A stretch of 12,080 bases of DNA from Flammeovirgaceae bacterium (GTDB taxonomy: Bacteria; Bacteroidota; Bacteroidia; Cytophagales; Cyclobacteriaceae). Shown here one piece after another: positions 1-6,803 of this stretch. The notes under the pieces were generated by a model. The model did no database searches and had not been told where the DNA came from. It worked only from the letters and a program-made list of their open reading frames with translations. Positions within the stretch are counted from its first letter, which is position 1. Each line of letters begins with the position of its first letter. The translations under genes and the position numbers were made by a program. Location: contig JAKEEN010000119.1 in the NCBI GenBank assembly GCA_022616575.1, positions 1 through 12,080 of the forward strand, written 5' to 3'.

Positions 1-1143
1 AATATAGTAGCGGGGGCCATTCTTAATAAAGTATATGTAACACAAGATGGTGGAGCCAGCTGGCAAAAATCTGGCTTAAAATCACCCCTTGGCGTTTATG
101 GTGACCCGGTTATCATTTCTGACGACAAGGGTAACTTTTATTATTTCCATCTTTCTGATCCTGAAGGAAAAGGTTGGGAAAGTGAAAAACTTCTTGATCA
201 GATTGTTGTGCAGAAATCTTCGGATGGTGGATCGACATGGAGCGAGGGAGAGTCGATTGGGATGAGTCACCCAAAGGATAATGATAAGCCTTGGGCTTCT
301 ACAGATGATAAAGGCAACGTGTATGTAGCATGGACACAGTTTGATACGTATGGAAGTAAGGACCCTAACTGCCGGTCAAATTTGTACCTAAGTACCTCCG
401 GAAACGGAAAGAAGTGGAACAAACCTTTCCAACTTTCACAAATACCCGGTGATTGCATTGACAATGATAGTACGGTAATGGGAGGAATGCCGGCTATTAC
501 ACCTGACGGGAAAATTTTTGTAGCGTGGTCTAATCAGGGTCTGTTGTTTTTAGATCGTTCATATGATAAAGGTAATACCTGGTTAACAAATGACGTTGCC
601 ATTACAAAACAGGCAGGGGGGTGGAATATGAATATCCCTGGCCTTGGCCGAAGCAATGGCTTACCAGTGTTGCTTGCAGATAATACAAAGGGAAGAATGC
701 AGGGCGCTTTATATTTGCTTTGGGCAGATCAACACAACGGTGAGAACAATACTGATATTTGGTTTTCGCGCTCAACAAACTTTGGTGATAATTGGACATC
801 CCCACTTCGTGTAAACAATGATGGCTCAACGAAACATCAGTTCATGCCTTGGATGACAGTTGATCAGTCGACCGGATATATTTACGTAATTTTCTATGAC
901 CGCAGGGCTTATGAGGATAACCAAACAGATGTTTACCTGGCTTATTCAACCGATGGGGGAAATAATTTCAAAAATGTCAAAATCAGCGAGTCTCCCTTTA
1001 CTCCAACGGAGGGATCATTCTTTGGTGATTACACCAATATCTCAGCCCATAAAGGTATCATTACCCCTATCTGGACACGCATGGATAATGGCAAGACAAG
1101 CGTGTGGACCAGTATTATTAAGCAAGAAGATTTGATTAAATGA
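1..1143 (+). CDS. BNR/Asp-box beta-propeller protein, sialidase-like (5' end missing)
   Basis: The reading frame is open from the first base to the TGA at 1141-1143, so this is the C-terminal 380 residues of a gene that starts outside the window. Six Asp-box motifs (S/T-x-D-x-G-x-T/S-W/F) are visible, counting from the first codon: residues 14-21 (TQDGGASW), 73-80 (SSDGGSTW), 131-139 (degenerate), 187-194 (SYDKGNTW), 258-265 (STNFGDNW) and 316-323 (STDGGNNF). They lie about 55-70 residues apart, as expected for a six-bladed propeller of the sialidase/neuraminidase fold. FYDRR at 298-302 is a motif often seen in this group. Asp boxes are structural, so sialidase activity does not follow. I could not assign the catalytic Arg triad or Tyr/Glu pair. 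Such proteins are usually exported, but the N-terminus is not visible. The protein ends just after the last blade with no sorting domain. A GTG at 208 is internal, not a start. Confidence 0.85.
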   Translation, partial: NIVAGAILNKVYVTQDGGASWQKSGLKSPLGVYGDPVIISDDKGNFYYFHLSDPEGKGWESEKLLDQIVVQKSSDGGSTWSEGESIGMSHPKDNDKPWASTDDKGNVYVAWTQFDTYGSKDPNCRSNLYLSTSGNGKKWNKPFQLSQIPGDCIDNDSTVMGGMPAITPDGKIFVAWSNQGLLFLDRSYDKGNTWLTNDVAITKQAGGWNMNIPGLGRSNGLPVLLADNTKGRMQGALYLLWADQHNGENNTDIWFSRSTNFGDNWTSPLRVNNDGSTKHQFMPWMTVDQSTGYIYVIFYDRRAYEDNQTDVYLAYSTDGGNNFKNVKISESPFTPTEGSFFGDYTNISAHKGIITPIWTRMDNGKTSVWTSIIKQEDLIK

Positions 1144-1192
1144 AAAATTTTAAGTCAAAAAGTTGTTTCAACTTTCTGACTTTAAAATTTTT
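1143..1192. terminator. Bidirectional terminator hairpin between convergent genes
   Basis: An inverted repeat has its left arm at 1143-1165 and right arm at 1169-1192 around a 3-nt loop. Pairing is nearly complete over about 23 bp, with one bulged base and one mismatch. Both outer ends are A/T runs (AAAAATTTT and TTTTAAAATTTTT), so either strand would give a stem followed by U-rich RNA. It starts at the propeller gene's stop codon and precedes the stop of the convergent oxidoreductase gene, so it can end both transcripts. Confidence 0.75.
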
Positions 1193-1207
1193 GACTTATA
1201 GGATTTT

Positions 1208-1852
1208 TCAACCTTGTGCAGCAACTTCTTCAATGGCCTTTTCGAAAGTTTCAGAGGGCTGTGCACCTGAAACACCAAATTTGTTTTGAATGATATAGAA
1301 CGGAACTCCTGTAATACCCAACTTTTGCATTTCTCGCTCAGCGGTGATGACTTCAGCTTCCAACTCTTTTTGTTCAATGAGTTGTTTCGCGGCTTCTTCA
1401 GGAATTCCTGCCGAAGTAGCAACCTTCACTACATTTTCTGTTTTTGATAAATCAACGCCATCTGTAAAATAGGCTCTCATAAAAGATTCCTTCACTTCGG
1501 GCTGTTTTTGAAAATCCTTGGCCAGCATAATGAATCGATGCATGAGGCGGGTATTCGGAGAGATAGGTTGCTTGTCAAAATTAAAATCCAATCCTTCAGT
1601 CTCTGCAATCTTGGAAACGTGATGCGTAATTTTATCGTAACGCTCTGGGCCGCCAAATTTTTCCGCGAGGTAAGTCTTTTGATTTTTGCCTTCTGCCGGC
1701 ATAGTCGGATTTAGTTCAAACGGGAGGTATTCAATTTTAAAGGAGAATTTATCAGAAAGACTTTCCATGGCCTTCTCCAGCCTTCGTTTACCAATGTAAC
1801 ACCACGGACATACCACATCAGATACCACATCAATTTTAATTTCTGGTTTCAT
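1208..1852 (-). CDS. DsbA-family oxidoreductase, FrnE-like (cytoplasmic type)
   Basis: The 214-residue protein has a thioredoxin-fold N-terminus with the redox motif CPWC at residues 15-18 (VVCPWCYIGKRRLE). A helical insertion follows, including SPNTRLMHR at 99-107, a region conserved in FrnE-type DsbA proteins. The fold closes with the cis-proline loop TGVPFYI (Pro184) and the SGAQP segment at 195-199 that is typical of this subfamily. There is no signal peptide, so a cytoplasmic location is inferred. The family exchanges thiols and disulfides; FrnE relatives are linked to oxidative stress and to polyketide-pathway isomerisation, but the substrate here is unknown. The ATG at 1852 puts CPWC at the usual distance from the N-terminus; a GGGAG directly abuts it, too close to be a normal ribosome binding site. 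It diverges from ahcY across 144 bp and looks monocistronic. Confidence 0.9.
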   Translation of the reverse strand: MKPEIKIDVVSDVVCPWCYIGKRRLEKAMESLSDKFSFKIEYLPFELNPTMPAEGKNQKTYLAEKFGGPERYDKITHHVSKIAETEGLDFNFDKQPISPNTRLMHRFIMLAKDFQKQPEVKESFMRAYFTDGVDLSKTENVVKVATSAGIPEEAAKQLIEQKELEAEVITAEREMQKLGITGVPFYIIQNKFGVSGAQPSETFEKAIEEVAAQG

Positions 1853-1960
1853 CTCCCAATTAATATTTAGCTACAACAGGGCTAAAAACGGTTTAGTCCT
1901 GAAGAATTTGGTCGATCTATGAGTAGGTTAAATCTAATTCCTTTTCTCGAACCTTTGTGG

Positions 1961-1968
1961 TATTTTTG
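1961..1968 (+). promoter_or_regulatory. Bacteroidota-type -7 box for ahcY
   Basis: TATTTTTG matches the Bacteroidota -7 consensus TAnnTTTG exactly. No good TTG lies 17-23 bp upstream; TTC at 1938-1940 is the nearest weak -33 candidate. Transcription would start near 1974-1976, leaving a leader of about 22 nt before the ATG at 1997. This placement argues against translation from the in-frame ATG at 1919, which lies upstream of the promoter. Confidence 0.55.
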
Positions 1969-1996
1969 TGCCCTAAACAGCGAAAATCCTTTAAAA

Positions 1997-3304
1997 ATGA
2001 CAGTTGATACCAATCTCAAGTACAAAGTAAAAGACATCTCACTAGCCGCATGGGGCAGAAAAGAGATCACATTAGCAGAAGCAGAAATGCCCGGTCTGAT
2101 GGCTACACGCGAAGAATTCATGGCGCAACAACCATTGAAAGGAGCCCGTATTGCAGGCTGTCTCCACATGACAATTCAAACCGCGGTGCTTATCGAAACA
2201 TTGATTGAATTGGGTGCTGAAGTAAGCTGGTCTTCTTGCAACATCTTCTCAACACAAGATCACGCTGCAGCTGCTATTGCTGCAGCAGGAATTCCAGTGT
2301 TTGCATGGAAAGGCATGAATGAAAAAGAATTTGATTGGTGTATTGAACAGACTTTGTTTGCATTTAAAGATGGCAAACCGTTGAATATGATTTTGGATGA
2401 TGGCGGTGACCTTACCAACATGGTCTTGGATCGTTATCCTGAACTTGTACAAGGTATTCGGGGCATCTCTGAGGAAACAACTACAGGAGTTCATCGCCTG
2501 ATTGAGCGATCTCAAAATGGCAAACTTCCTTTGCCCGCCATTAATATCAACGACTCGGTAACAAAATCAAAGTTTGATAACAAATATGGCTGCAAAGAAT
2601 CTTTGGTTGATGCTATTCGCAGGGCAACCGATGTGATGATGGCCGGTAAAGTTGCCGTGGTAGCAGGATATGGAGATGTGGGTAAAGGATCAGCAGCTTC
2701 TCTTCGTGGTGCAGGTGCGCGGGTTATTGTTACAGAAATCGATCCGATTTGTGCCTTGCAGGCAGCAATGGATGGATATGCCGTGAAGAAAATGGATGAG
2801 GCGGTTAAAGATGCTGATATTGTTGTGACAGCCACGGGTAATTTTGGCATTGTTCTTGGCCGCCATTTCGAAAACATGAAAGACAAAACCATTGTTTGTA
2901 ACATAGGTCACTTTGACAATGAAATTGATGTTGCCTGGTTGAATAAGAATGCAGCCAAAGATGAGATCAAACCTCAGGTTGATCTTTATACTTTGAAAAA
3001 TGGTCGTCAGGTCATATTGCTGGCAGAGGGACGATTGGTTAATCTTGGTTGTGCTACAGGTCACCCTTCCTTTGTTATGTCTAATTCATTTACAAACCAG
3101 ACACTGGCGCAACTAGAACTTTGGACGAATACAGACAAGTATGAGAACAGAGTCTACATGTTGCCAAAACACCTGGATGAAAAAGTAGCCCGCCTGCATT
3201 TGAAAAAAATCGGTGTTGAATTAGAAACACTTTCGCCAGAGCAAGCCAAATACATTGGCGTGGAAGTGAAAGGGCCGTTTAAACCAGATTATTACAGGTA
3301 TTAA
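1997..3304 (+). CDS. ahcY: Adenosylhomocysteinase (SAH hydrolase)
   Basis: This enzyme reversibly splits S-adenosylhomocysteine into adenosine and homocysteine, removing the inhibitory product of SAM-dependent methylation; it is an NAD-dependent cytoplasmic tetramer in known members. From the chosen start it is 435 residues, a normal bacterial length. Visible motifs are DDGGDLT (134-140), [11 protein letters not shown] (158-168), [11 protein letters not shown] (185-195; Lys190 and Asp194 correspond to human catalytic Lys186 and Asp190), the NAD-binding loop GYGDVGKG (224-231), [10 protein letters not shown] (302-311), [11 protein letters not shown] (355-365) and the C-terminal KPDYYRY that reaches the neighbouring subunit's NAD site. 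The frame stays open to an ATG at 1919, but those 26 extra residues resemble nothing in the family and precede the promoter box. No SAH riboswitch structure is apparent in the short leader. Every expected active-site residue I checked is present. Confidence 0.98.
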   Translation: MTVDTNLKYKVKDISLAAWGRKEITLAEAEMPGLMATREEFMAQQPLKGARIAGCLHMTIQTAVLIETLIELGAEVSWSSCNIFSTQDHAAAAIAAAGIPVFAWKGMNEKEFDWCIEQTLFAFKDGKPLNMILDDGGDLTNMVLDRYPELVQGIRGISEETTTGVHRLIERSQNGKLPLPAININDSVTKSKFDNKYGCKESLVDAIRRATDVMMAGKVAVVAGYGDVGKGSAASLRGAGARVIVTEIDPICALQAAMDGYAVKKMDEAVKDADIVVTATGNFGIVLGRHFENMKDKTIVCNIGHFDNEIDVAWLNKNAAKDEIKPQVDLYTLKNGRQVILLAEGRLVNLGCATGHPSFVMSNSFTNQTLAQLELWTNTDKYENRVYMLPKHLDEKVARLHLKKIGVELETLSPEQAKYIGVEVKGPFKPDYYRY

Positions 3305-3312
3305 ATTTTTTA

Positions 3313-3362
3313 ATCATGTAGAGACGCATAATTATGCGTCTCTACATGATGCGTCTCTACAT
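3313..3362. repeat. Perfect 38-bp palindrome plus a third half-copy (REP/MITE-like)
   Basis: Bases 3313-3350 form a perfect palindrome whose half-arm is ATCATGTAGAGACGCATAA, with no unpaired loop. The 14-mer ATGCGTCTCTACAT occurs within the right arm at 3334-3347 and again at 3349-3362, a 15-bp period, giving a partial third arm. The core GTAGAGACGCAT...ATGCGTCTCTAC resembles dispersed palindromic repeats I recall from cyanobacterial and Bacteroidota genomes; that match is from memory, not checked. Placed 8 bp after the ahcY stop and followed by a T-rich stretch, it may also stop or stabilise ahcY mRNA. Confidence 0.8.
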
Positions 3363-3371
3363 TTATTTTTT

Positions 3372-3650
3372 ATGAAATCAATCATTACATTTTTAGCAGG
3401 GATAGTTTTTTTTTCAACCGGGTTTTCAAATCGCCAGAATGAAAACATCGAGTTTGTTTGTATGCGTAAGCACTCCGCATCCAATACATGTCACTACAAC
3501 TTCAAAGTTGATGGTGGTAACTTCCGGTATGTAGATATTGGTTGCAAACAAAAGAAGCGTGATGAGGTGATCGAGAAAGTAAAGAAAGGCGACCTTGCAC
3601 TTGCCAAAGAATGGAAATTACCTTGCCAGGAAGTAAAGCCCAAACAATAG
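3372..3650 (+). CDS. Small exported four-cysteine protein, function unknown
   Basis: I do not recognise this 92-residue protein. It begins with a signal-peptide-like segment: Lys2, a hydrophobic stretch at 4-18 (IITFLAGIVFFSTGF), then polar residues from 19-20, so export is inferred. The mature part of about 70 residues holds four cysteines (30, 40, 58, 85), which could form two disulfides or bind a ligand, and ends in a lysine-rich tail. The middle (CHYNFKVDGGNFRYVDIGC) looks like short beta strands. The ATG at 3372 lies 67 bp after ahcY and just beyond the palindromic repeat, in a T-rich leader without a Shine-Dalgarno. It converges with the anti-sigma gene across an 18-bp gap. Lipoprotein export is unlikely because there is no cysteine at the expected cleavage site. 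Confidence 0.7.
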   Translation: MKSIITFLAGIVFFSTGFSNRQNENIEFVCMRKHSASNTCHYNFKVDGGNFRYVDIGCKQKKRDEVIEKVKKGDLALAKEWKLPCQEVKPKQ

Positions 3651-3668
3651 GGCAGAACCGATCAAAAG

Positions 3669-4184
3669 TTAAACGTGCATTCTTCGTTCGAACCAGGGCT
3701 TTAAGACTGCCTTATCAAGCACAATAAAAGCAATGGCAAGATTAATCATAATCAACACATTCATAATCAATTTTCCATTGAAGGGAATTGTGGGCAGATC
3801 TTTCTTAATATAATTAGTTGAGACCAGGTTATTTAGATTCAGGGAATTTGCTGTGTCAAAAACGCCCAAAGAAATAAGTACGGAGGCAAGCCCGGTGAGG
3901 ACTAAAACACCAACCAATAAGAATATTCCATTTCTCAGAGAGAAAGACCGTCCGGCAGCGTAGCTGTCGAGGCCTTCCATTACACGCTCAGTAAAATTTT
4001 TGGAAGGTTCTACCAGCTTTTGTTTTTTTAAATAGGCGTCAATGGTGCGCAGATTGTCAAACGAGAGTTTAATATTTTCGTCTTGACTAATCAGCTTTTC
4101 AATTTCAGAAGCTTCCACGGAGGTAAGTTTTCCATCCAGGTAGTTCTGTAGTTTGATTTTGATATTTTCTGGTATTGCTTTCAT
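3669..4184 (-). CDS. Membrane anti-sigma factor partner of the ECF sigma factor
   Basis: The 171-residue protein follows the sigma gene by 4 bp, the normal arrangement of an ECF sigma factor and its inhibitor, so the two are probably translationally coupled. The N-terminal 70 residues are helical and contain the layout of Bacteroidota anti-sigma domains (LDGKLTSVEASEIEKLISQD at 16-35, then FTERVMEGLD at 64-73). They contain no Cys or His, so the zinc motif (HxxxCxxC) of ZAS-type anti-sigmas is absent. Two membrane helices are visible at about 85-107 and 138-156, giving a short outer loop of about 30 residues and a basic cytoplasmic tail (KPWFERRMHV). The expected role is to hold the sigma factor at the inner membrane until a signal arrives. 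The signal is not visible from sequence. The assignment rests on context and layout more than on a strong motif. Confidence 0.8.
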   Translation of the reverse strand: MKAIPENIKIKLQNYLDGKLTSVEASEIEKLISQDENIKLSFDNLRTIDAYLKKQKLVEPSKNFTERVMEGLDSYAAGRSFSLRNGIFLLVGVLVLTGLASVLISLGVFDTANSLNLNNLVSTNYIKKDLPTIPFNGKLIMNVLIMINLAIAFIVLDKAVLKPWFERRMHV

Positions 4185-4188
4185 ACCG

Positions 4189-4746
4189 TTACAAAGTTAG
4201 TGCTTCTTGTTTTAATATCCCTGTTAATTCATCGGCTAGCCGCTGTCGTGCCCTGTGAACCCGTACCTTCAAGGTGTTGGCCTGCATGCCGGTTACTTCA
4301 GCAATTTCTTCCAGTGAAAATTCCTGGAGGTAATACATAGTCAATGCCAGTTGGTCCGCGTCATTTAATTTACGCATAGCCTCAGCAATAAATTTAGACT
4401 TATCTTTTTTTTCCAGGTTGCCCTCGGCTTCCTGTCGGTGCTCAATAATGGTAGACTCAATGCTATCAAACTGTCTTTTATTTTTGCGCTTATAACTTAC
4501 GGCAGTATTGAAAACAATGCGGTATAGCCAGGTAGAAAATTTTGCCTCACGGTTAAAGCCCTGCAAATTATGGAAGGCTTTAATAAAAGCATCCTGAGCA
4601 GCTTCTTCTGCATCGCCACGCACGTTGGTAATTTTAAGAGCCAGTGTAAACGCATAGCTTTTATAACTATCCACCAGGTGGGCATAAAGATTTCTCTCTC
4701 CGGCCAAAATCCTGTCGATGAGTACGTACTCTTCTTGTTGAGTCAT
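4189..4746 (-). CDS. RNA polymerase sigma factor, ECF subfamily (RpoE-like)
   Basis: The 185-residue protein has the two-domain ECF layout. Sigma region 2 spans about 21-90 and includes DAEEAAQDAFIKAFHNL (45-61), the core-binding and -10 recognition helix, and FSTWLYRIVFN (70-80). A charged linker at 92-117 leads to region 4 at about 121-172, whose helix-turn-helix is FSLEEIAEVTGMQANTLKVR (143-162), contacting the -35 element. No region 1.1 or 3 is present, as expected for ECF. The ATG at 4746 gives the standard N-terminal length; no other Met would leave region 2 intact. It is transcribed with the anti-sigma gene downstream. A TGTAAC-N17-CGTC promoter lies just upstream, suggesting autoregulation and an almost leaderless transcript. 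Confidence 0.95.
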   Translation of the reverse strand: MTQQEEYVLIDRILAGERNLYAHLVDSYKSYAFTLALKITNVRGDAEEAAQDAFIKAFHNLQGFNREAKFSTWLYRIVFNTAVSYKRKNKRQFDSIESTIIEHRQEAEGNLEKKDKSKFIAEAMRKLNDADQLALTMYYLQEFSLEEIAEVTGMQANTLKVRVHRARQRLADELTGILKQEALTL

Positions 4747-4757
4747 GACAACACTTG

Positions 4758-4784
4758 GACGCCACTGCGTTAAATGAAGTTACA
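4758..4784 (-). promoter_or_regulatory. ECF-type promoter of the sigma/anti-sigma operon
   Basis: On the minus strand TGTAAC (4784-4779) is followed after exactly 17 nt by CGTC (4761-4758). TGTAAC-like -35 and CGTC -10 elements are typical of ECF sigma promoters, and the spacing fits. Transcription would begin near 4751, only about 5 nt before the sigma start codon. The identical spaced motif lies on the other strand at 4892-4918, which raises confidence in both. Confidence 0.65.
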
Positions 4785-4856
4785 CATTTTGGAAGATTCT
4801 TCGTTACTGGATACTTGATCCTGGGTCCGGAGGTATTCCTTCTTACTATTTTCTAG

Positions 4857-4884
4857 ATTCTTAATTCTATATTCTAAATTCTTA
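4857..4884. repeat. Degenerate heptanucleotide tandem repeat (ATTCTNN x4)
   Basis: Four adjacent 7-bp units read ATTCTTA, ATTCTAT, ATTCTAA and ATTCTTA. The array ends 7 bp before the -35 element of the divergent ECF promoter at 4892. It belongs to the same period-7 AT-rich style seen in several other gaps of this window. Confidence 0.6.
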
Positions 4885-4891
4885 GAATTCT

Positions 4892-4918
4892 TGTAACCGC
4901 CCAGTTTTGAGTTGCGTC
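4892..4918 (+). promoter_or_regulatory. ECF-type promoter of the small membrane protein gene
   Basis: TGTAAC (4892-4897), 17 nt, then CGTC (4915-4918): the same elements and spacing as the sigma operon promoter on the opposite strand. The predicted transcription start near 4925 leaves about a 22-nt leader before the ATG at 4947. This implies control by the neighbouring ECF sigma factor. Confidence 0.65.
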
Positions 4919-4946
4919 ATAGGTTCAAATCTTAAAAACAAAAACT

Positions 4947-5297
4947 ATGGAACCGGAAATGATAGCTGTATTTATACCAATTGCACTCATTATTGGTATT
5001 GTCTATTTAATCATTTATGTGCGCAGATTTGAAAATGCCGAACGAATGGCTATGATAGAAAGAGGTGTTGACCCAAGCATTTTTACAAAAAAACAACGGA
5101 GTACCTCCGGGGCACTCAGGGCATCTCTTTTATTAATTGGAGGTGGTGTAGGGTTACTGTTGGGCTATTTACTTGAGAGTTCTACTGGCATGGAGCCGCC
5201 ACTACCGTACTTTGCTATGTTGTTCATTTGCGGAGGTATTGGTTTAGGGGCAGCTTATATAATTGAAGAGAATAAGAATAAACAACAAGCCAGCTAA
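4947..5297 (+). CDS. Small three-helix membrane protein, DUF6249-like
   Basis: The 116-residue protein has three hydrophobic segments at about 5-24, 57-77 and 86-106. A basic cytoplasmic-type loop lies between the first two (YVRRFENAERMAMIERGVDP at 24-43, then SIF and KKQR), and the tail is charged. The pattern of one helix, an ERMAMIERG(V/A)DPS motif, then a glycine-rich helix pair is what I recall for the Bacteroidota family DUF6249; the family name is from memory and its function is unknown. The ATG at 4947 follows an A-rich leader (AAAAACAAAAACT) typical of Bacteroidota. It diverges from the ECF sigma operon and carries a matching ECF-type promoter, so a role in the same envelope response is inferred. 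It could be a sensor or an accessory effector, but nothing in the sequence decides this. Confidence 0.75.
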   Translation: MEPEMIAVFIPIALIIGIVYLIIYVRRFENAERMAMIERGVDPSIFTKKQRSTSGALRASLLLIGGGVGLLLGYLLESSTGMEPPLPYFAMLFICGGIGLGAAYIIEENKNKQQAS

Positions 5298-5305
5298 GGG
5301 GCATG

Positions 5306-5332
5306 CCTAACAGGTTTTTATAACCTGTTAGG
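5306..5332. terminator. Bidirectional terminator hairpin
   Basis: A perfect 11-bp stem, CCTAACAGGTT (5306-5316) with AACCTGTTAGG (5322-5332), encloses a 5-nt TTTAT loop. It sits between the convergent ends of the small membrane protein gene (stop 5295-5297) and the transporter gene (stop 5345-5347). The flanking U-run is weak on both strands. Confidence 0.7.
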
Positions 5333-5344
5333 TATTTACTGGAT

Positions 5345-6790
5345 TTACTCTCCATACACCCATTGCACAAGGGTGAGCGAGGCCAGCCAGATAATTCCGA
5401 TAGAAACTAAATCAAGAAGAATACCGGCACGAACCATTTCCCTGATTTTAATATGCCCACTCGCAAATACAATAGCGTTGGGGGGGGTAGCAATAGGAAG
5501 CATGAAACCAATACTGGCTGCCAGGGTTACCGGCATGGCAAGCAGAACCGGGTCGACAGAAAGTCCATTGGCAATTCCAAAAACAACGGGAACGAAAACC
5601 TGAACTAACGCCACGTTACTCATCAATTCTGATAGTAAAACAGTAATTACAATCAATCCGAAGATAAACCAAATGCCATAGCTGCTTTGTTGCGCGATGC
5701 TGTTACCGACAATTTGTATTATGCCCACTTTGTTTAAGGCTTCAGCAAGGCACATTCCACCTCCGAAGAGAATTAGAATACCCCAGGCTAATTTTTTGGT
5801 GTCGCTCCATGCTAAGATGAATTCCATTTTTTTAAGACTTACCGGAGTGATAAACATGAGCAACCCTCCCGCCATGCCGATGTTGGTGTCGTTGAGAATT
5901 TCTTGATTGAGAACCCAGGTGTTGATTGCCTGTTGAAAAATCCAGAAGAATGAGGTGAACACAAAAATCACCAGGACAATTTTTTCTTCCTTTCTCAATT
6001 TTCCCAGTGCGGCAAGACGATTATGAATAAGCAGCTCTGACCCTTCGATAGTTTTGAGTTTATTAGGAAATAAAATTCGCGTGGTAATGAAATAGGTGCT
6101 AAAAAGTAAAATGATGCTTATGGGTACACCCACTAACATCCATTCTCCGAAGTTTAATTTGATATGGTAGAATTGTTCGAGCAATCCGACAAACAAAACA
6201 TTGGGAGGTGTTCCGATTAGCGTGGCCAATCCGCCAAGGGTGGCAGCATACCCGACCATGAGCATCAGGTTCAACGCGAAATTTTTTTCTTCTTGGGTAA
6301 ACTCCTGTTTTGATTTGTCCTTGATCAAATGAATAATCGATTGAGCTATGGGCAGCATCATCATGGCAGTAGCCGTATTACTGATCCACATACTGATAAA
6401 GCCGGTGGCCGCCATAAATCCAAGAATAATTCCATTGCCGGAGGTGCCGGTGAGTTTGATTAGATTAAGTGCAATACGCTCATGCAAGCGATGTTTCTCT
6501 AATGCCAGGGCAATCATAAATCCGCCAAGGAAAAGAAATATGATGGGGCTTGCGTACGGAGTAGCCGTTTGCGGGAGTGAAACCACGTTAAAAAATGGCA
6601 AGATCACGAGCGGAAGGAGCGAAGTAACAGGTGAGGGTACAGCTTCACTCACCCACCATATAATCATCCAGGAAGCAAGGGCTAATACTTTATTCGCAAT
6701 CGGAGAAACAAACAGAAAAGGTTCTACGATCAGAATTAAAATGAAGGCAAAAATGCCTGCAGAAAGACCAATTAATTTCGACCATTTCAT
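5345..6790 (-). CDS. DASS/SLC13-family anion:sodium symporter
   Basis: This is a 481-residue inner-membrane protein with about a dozen hydrophobic segments, the usual size of the divalent anion:Na+ symporter family. The two halves each carry a substrate/ion-binding hairpin: SNTATAMMMLPIA (137-149) with IGTPPN (192-197) in the first, and SNVALVQVFVPV (391-402) with ATPPN (434-438) in the second. Residues 425-441 (ASIGFMLPIATPPNAIV) fit the PROSITE SLC13 signature in full. Members take up C4-dicarboxylates, citrate or sulfate with Na+; the sequence does not tell which. The N-terminus (MKWSKLIGLSAG) goes straight into a membrane segment, supporting the start at 6790. The gene lies behind the RNA-binding protein gene, separated by an intrinsic terminator that ends only 14 nt before its ATG, and no promoter is evident after that terminator. 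Confidence 0.93.
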   Translation of the reverse strand: MKWSKLIGLSAGIFAFILILIVEPFLFVSPIANKVLALASWMIIWWVSEAVPSPVTSLLPLVILPFFNVVSLPQTATPYASPIIFLFLGGFMIALALEKHRLHERIALNLIKLTGTSGNGIILGFMAATGFISMWISNTATAMMMLPIAQSIIHLIKDKSKQEFTQEEKNFALNLMLMVGYAATLGGLATLIGTPPNVLFVGLLEQFYHIKLNFGEWMLVGVPISIILLFSTYFITTRILFPNKLKTIEGSELLIHNRLAALGKLRKEEKIVLVIFVFTSFFWIFQQAINTWVLNQEILNDTNIGMAGGLLMFITPVSLKKMEFILAWSDTKKLAWGILILFGGGMCLAEALNKVGIIQIVGNSIAQQSSYGIWFIFGLIVITVLLSELMSNVALVQVFVPVVFGIANGLSVDPVLLAMPVTLAASIGFMLPIATPPNAIVFASGHIKIREMVRAGILLDLVSIGIIWLASLTLVQWVYGE

Positions 6791-6803
6791 AGATGTACGG
6801 ATA

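Noticed and set aside
1853..1996. SAH or SAM riboswitch ahead of ahcY
   Set aside because: The predicted leader is only about 22 nt and no conserved riboswitch structure is visible.
2512..3064. Antisense open frames of 124-130 codons inside ahcY
   Set aside because: They are shadows of a fully conserved SAH hydrolase and have no recognisable features.
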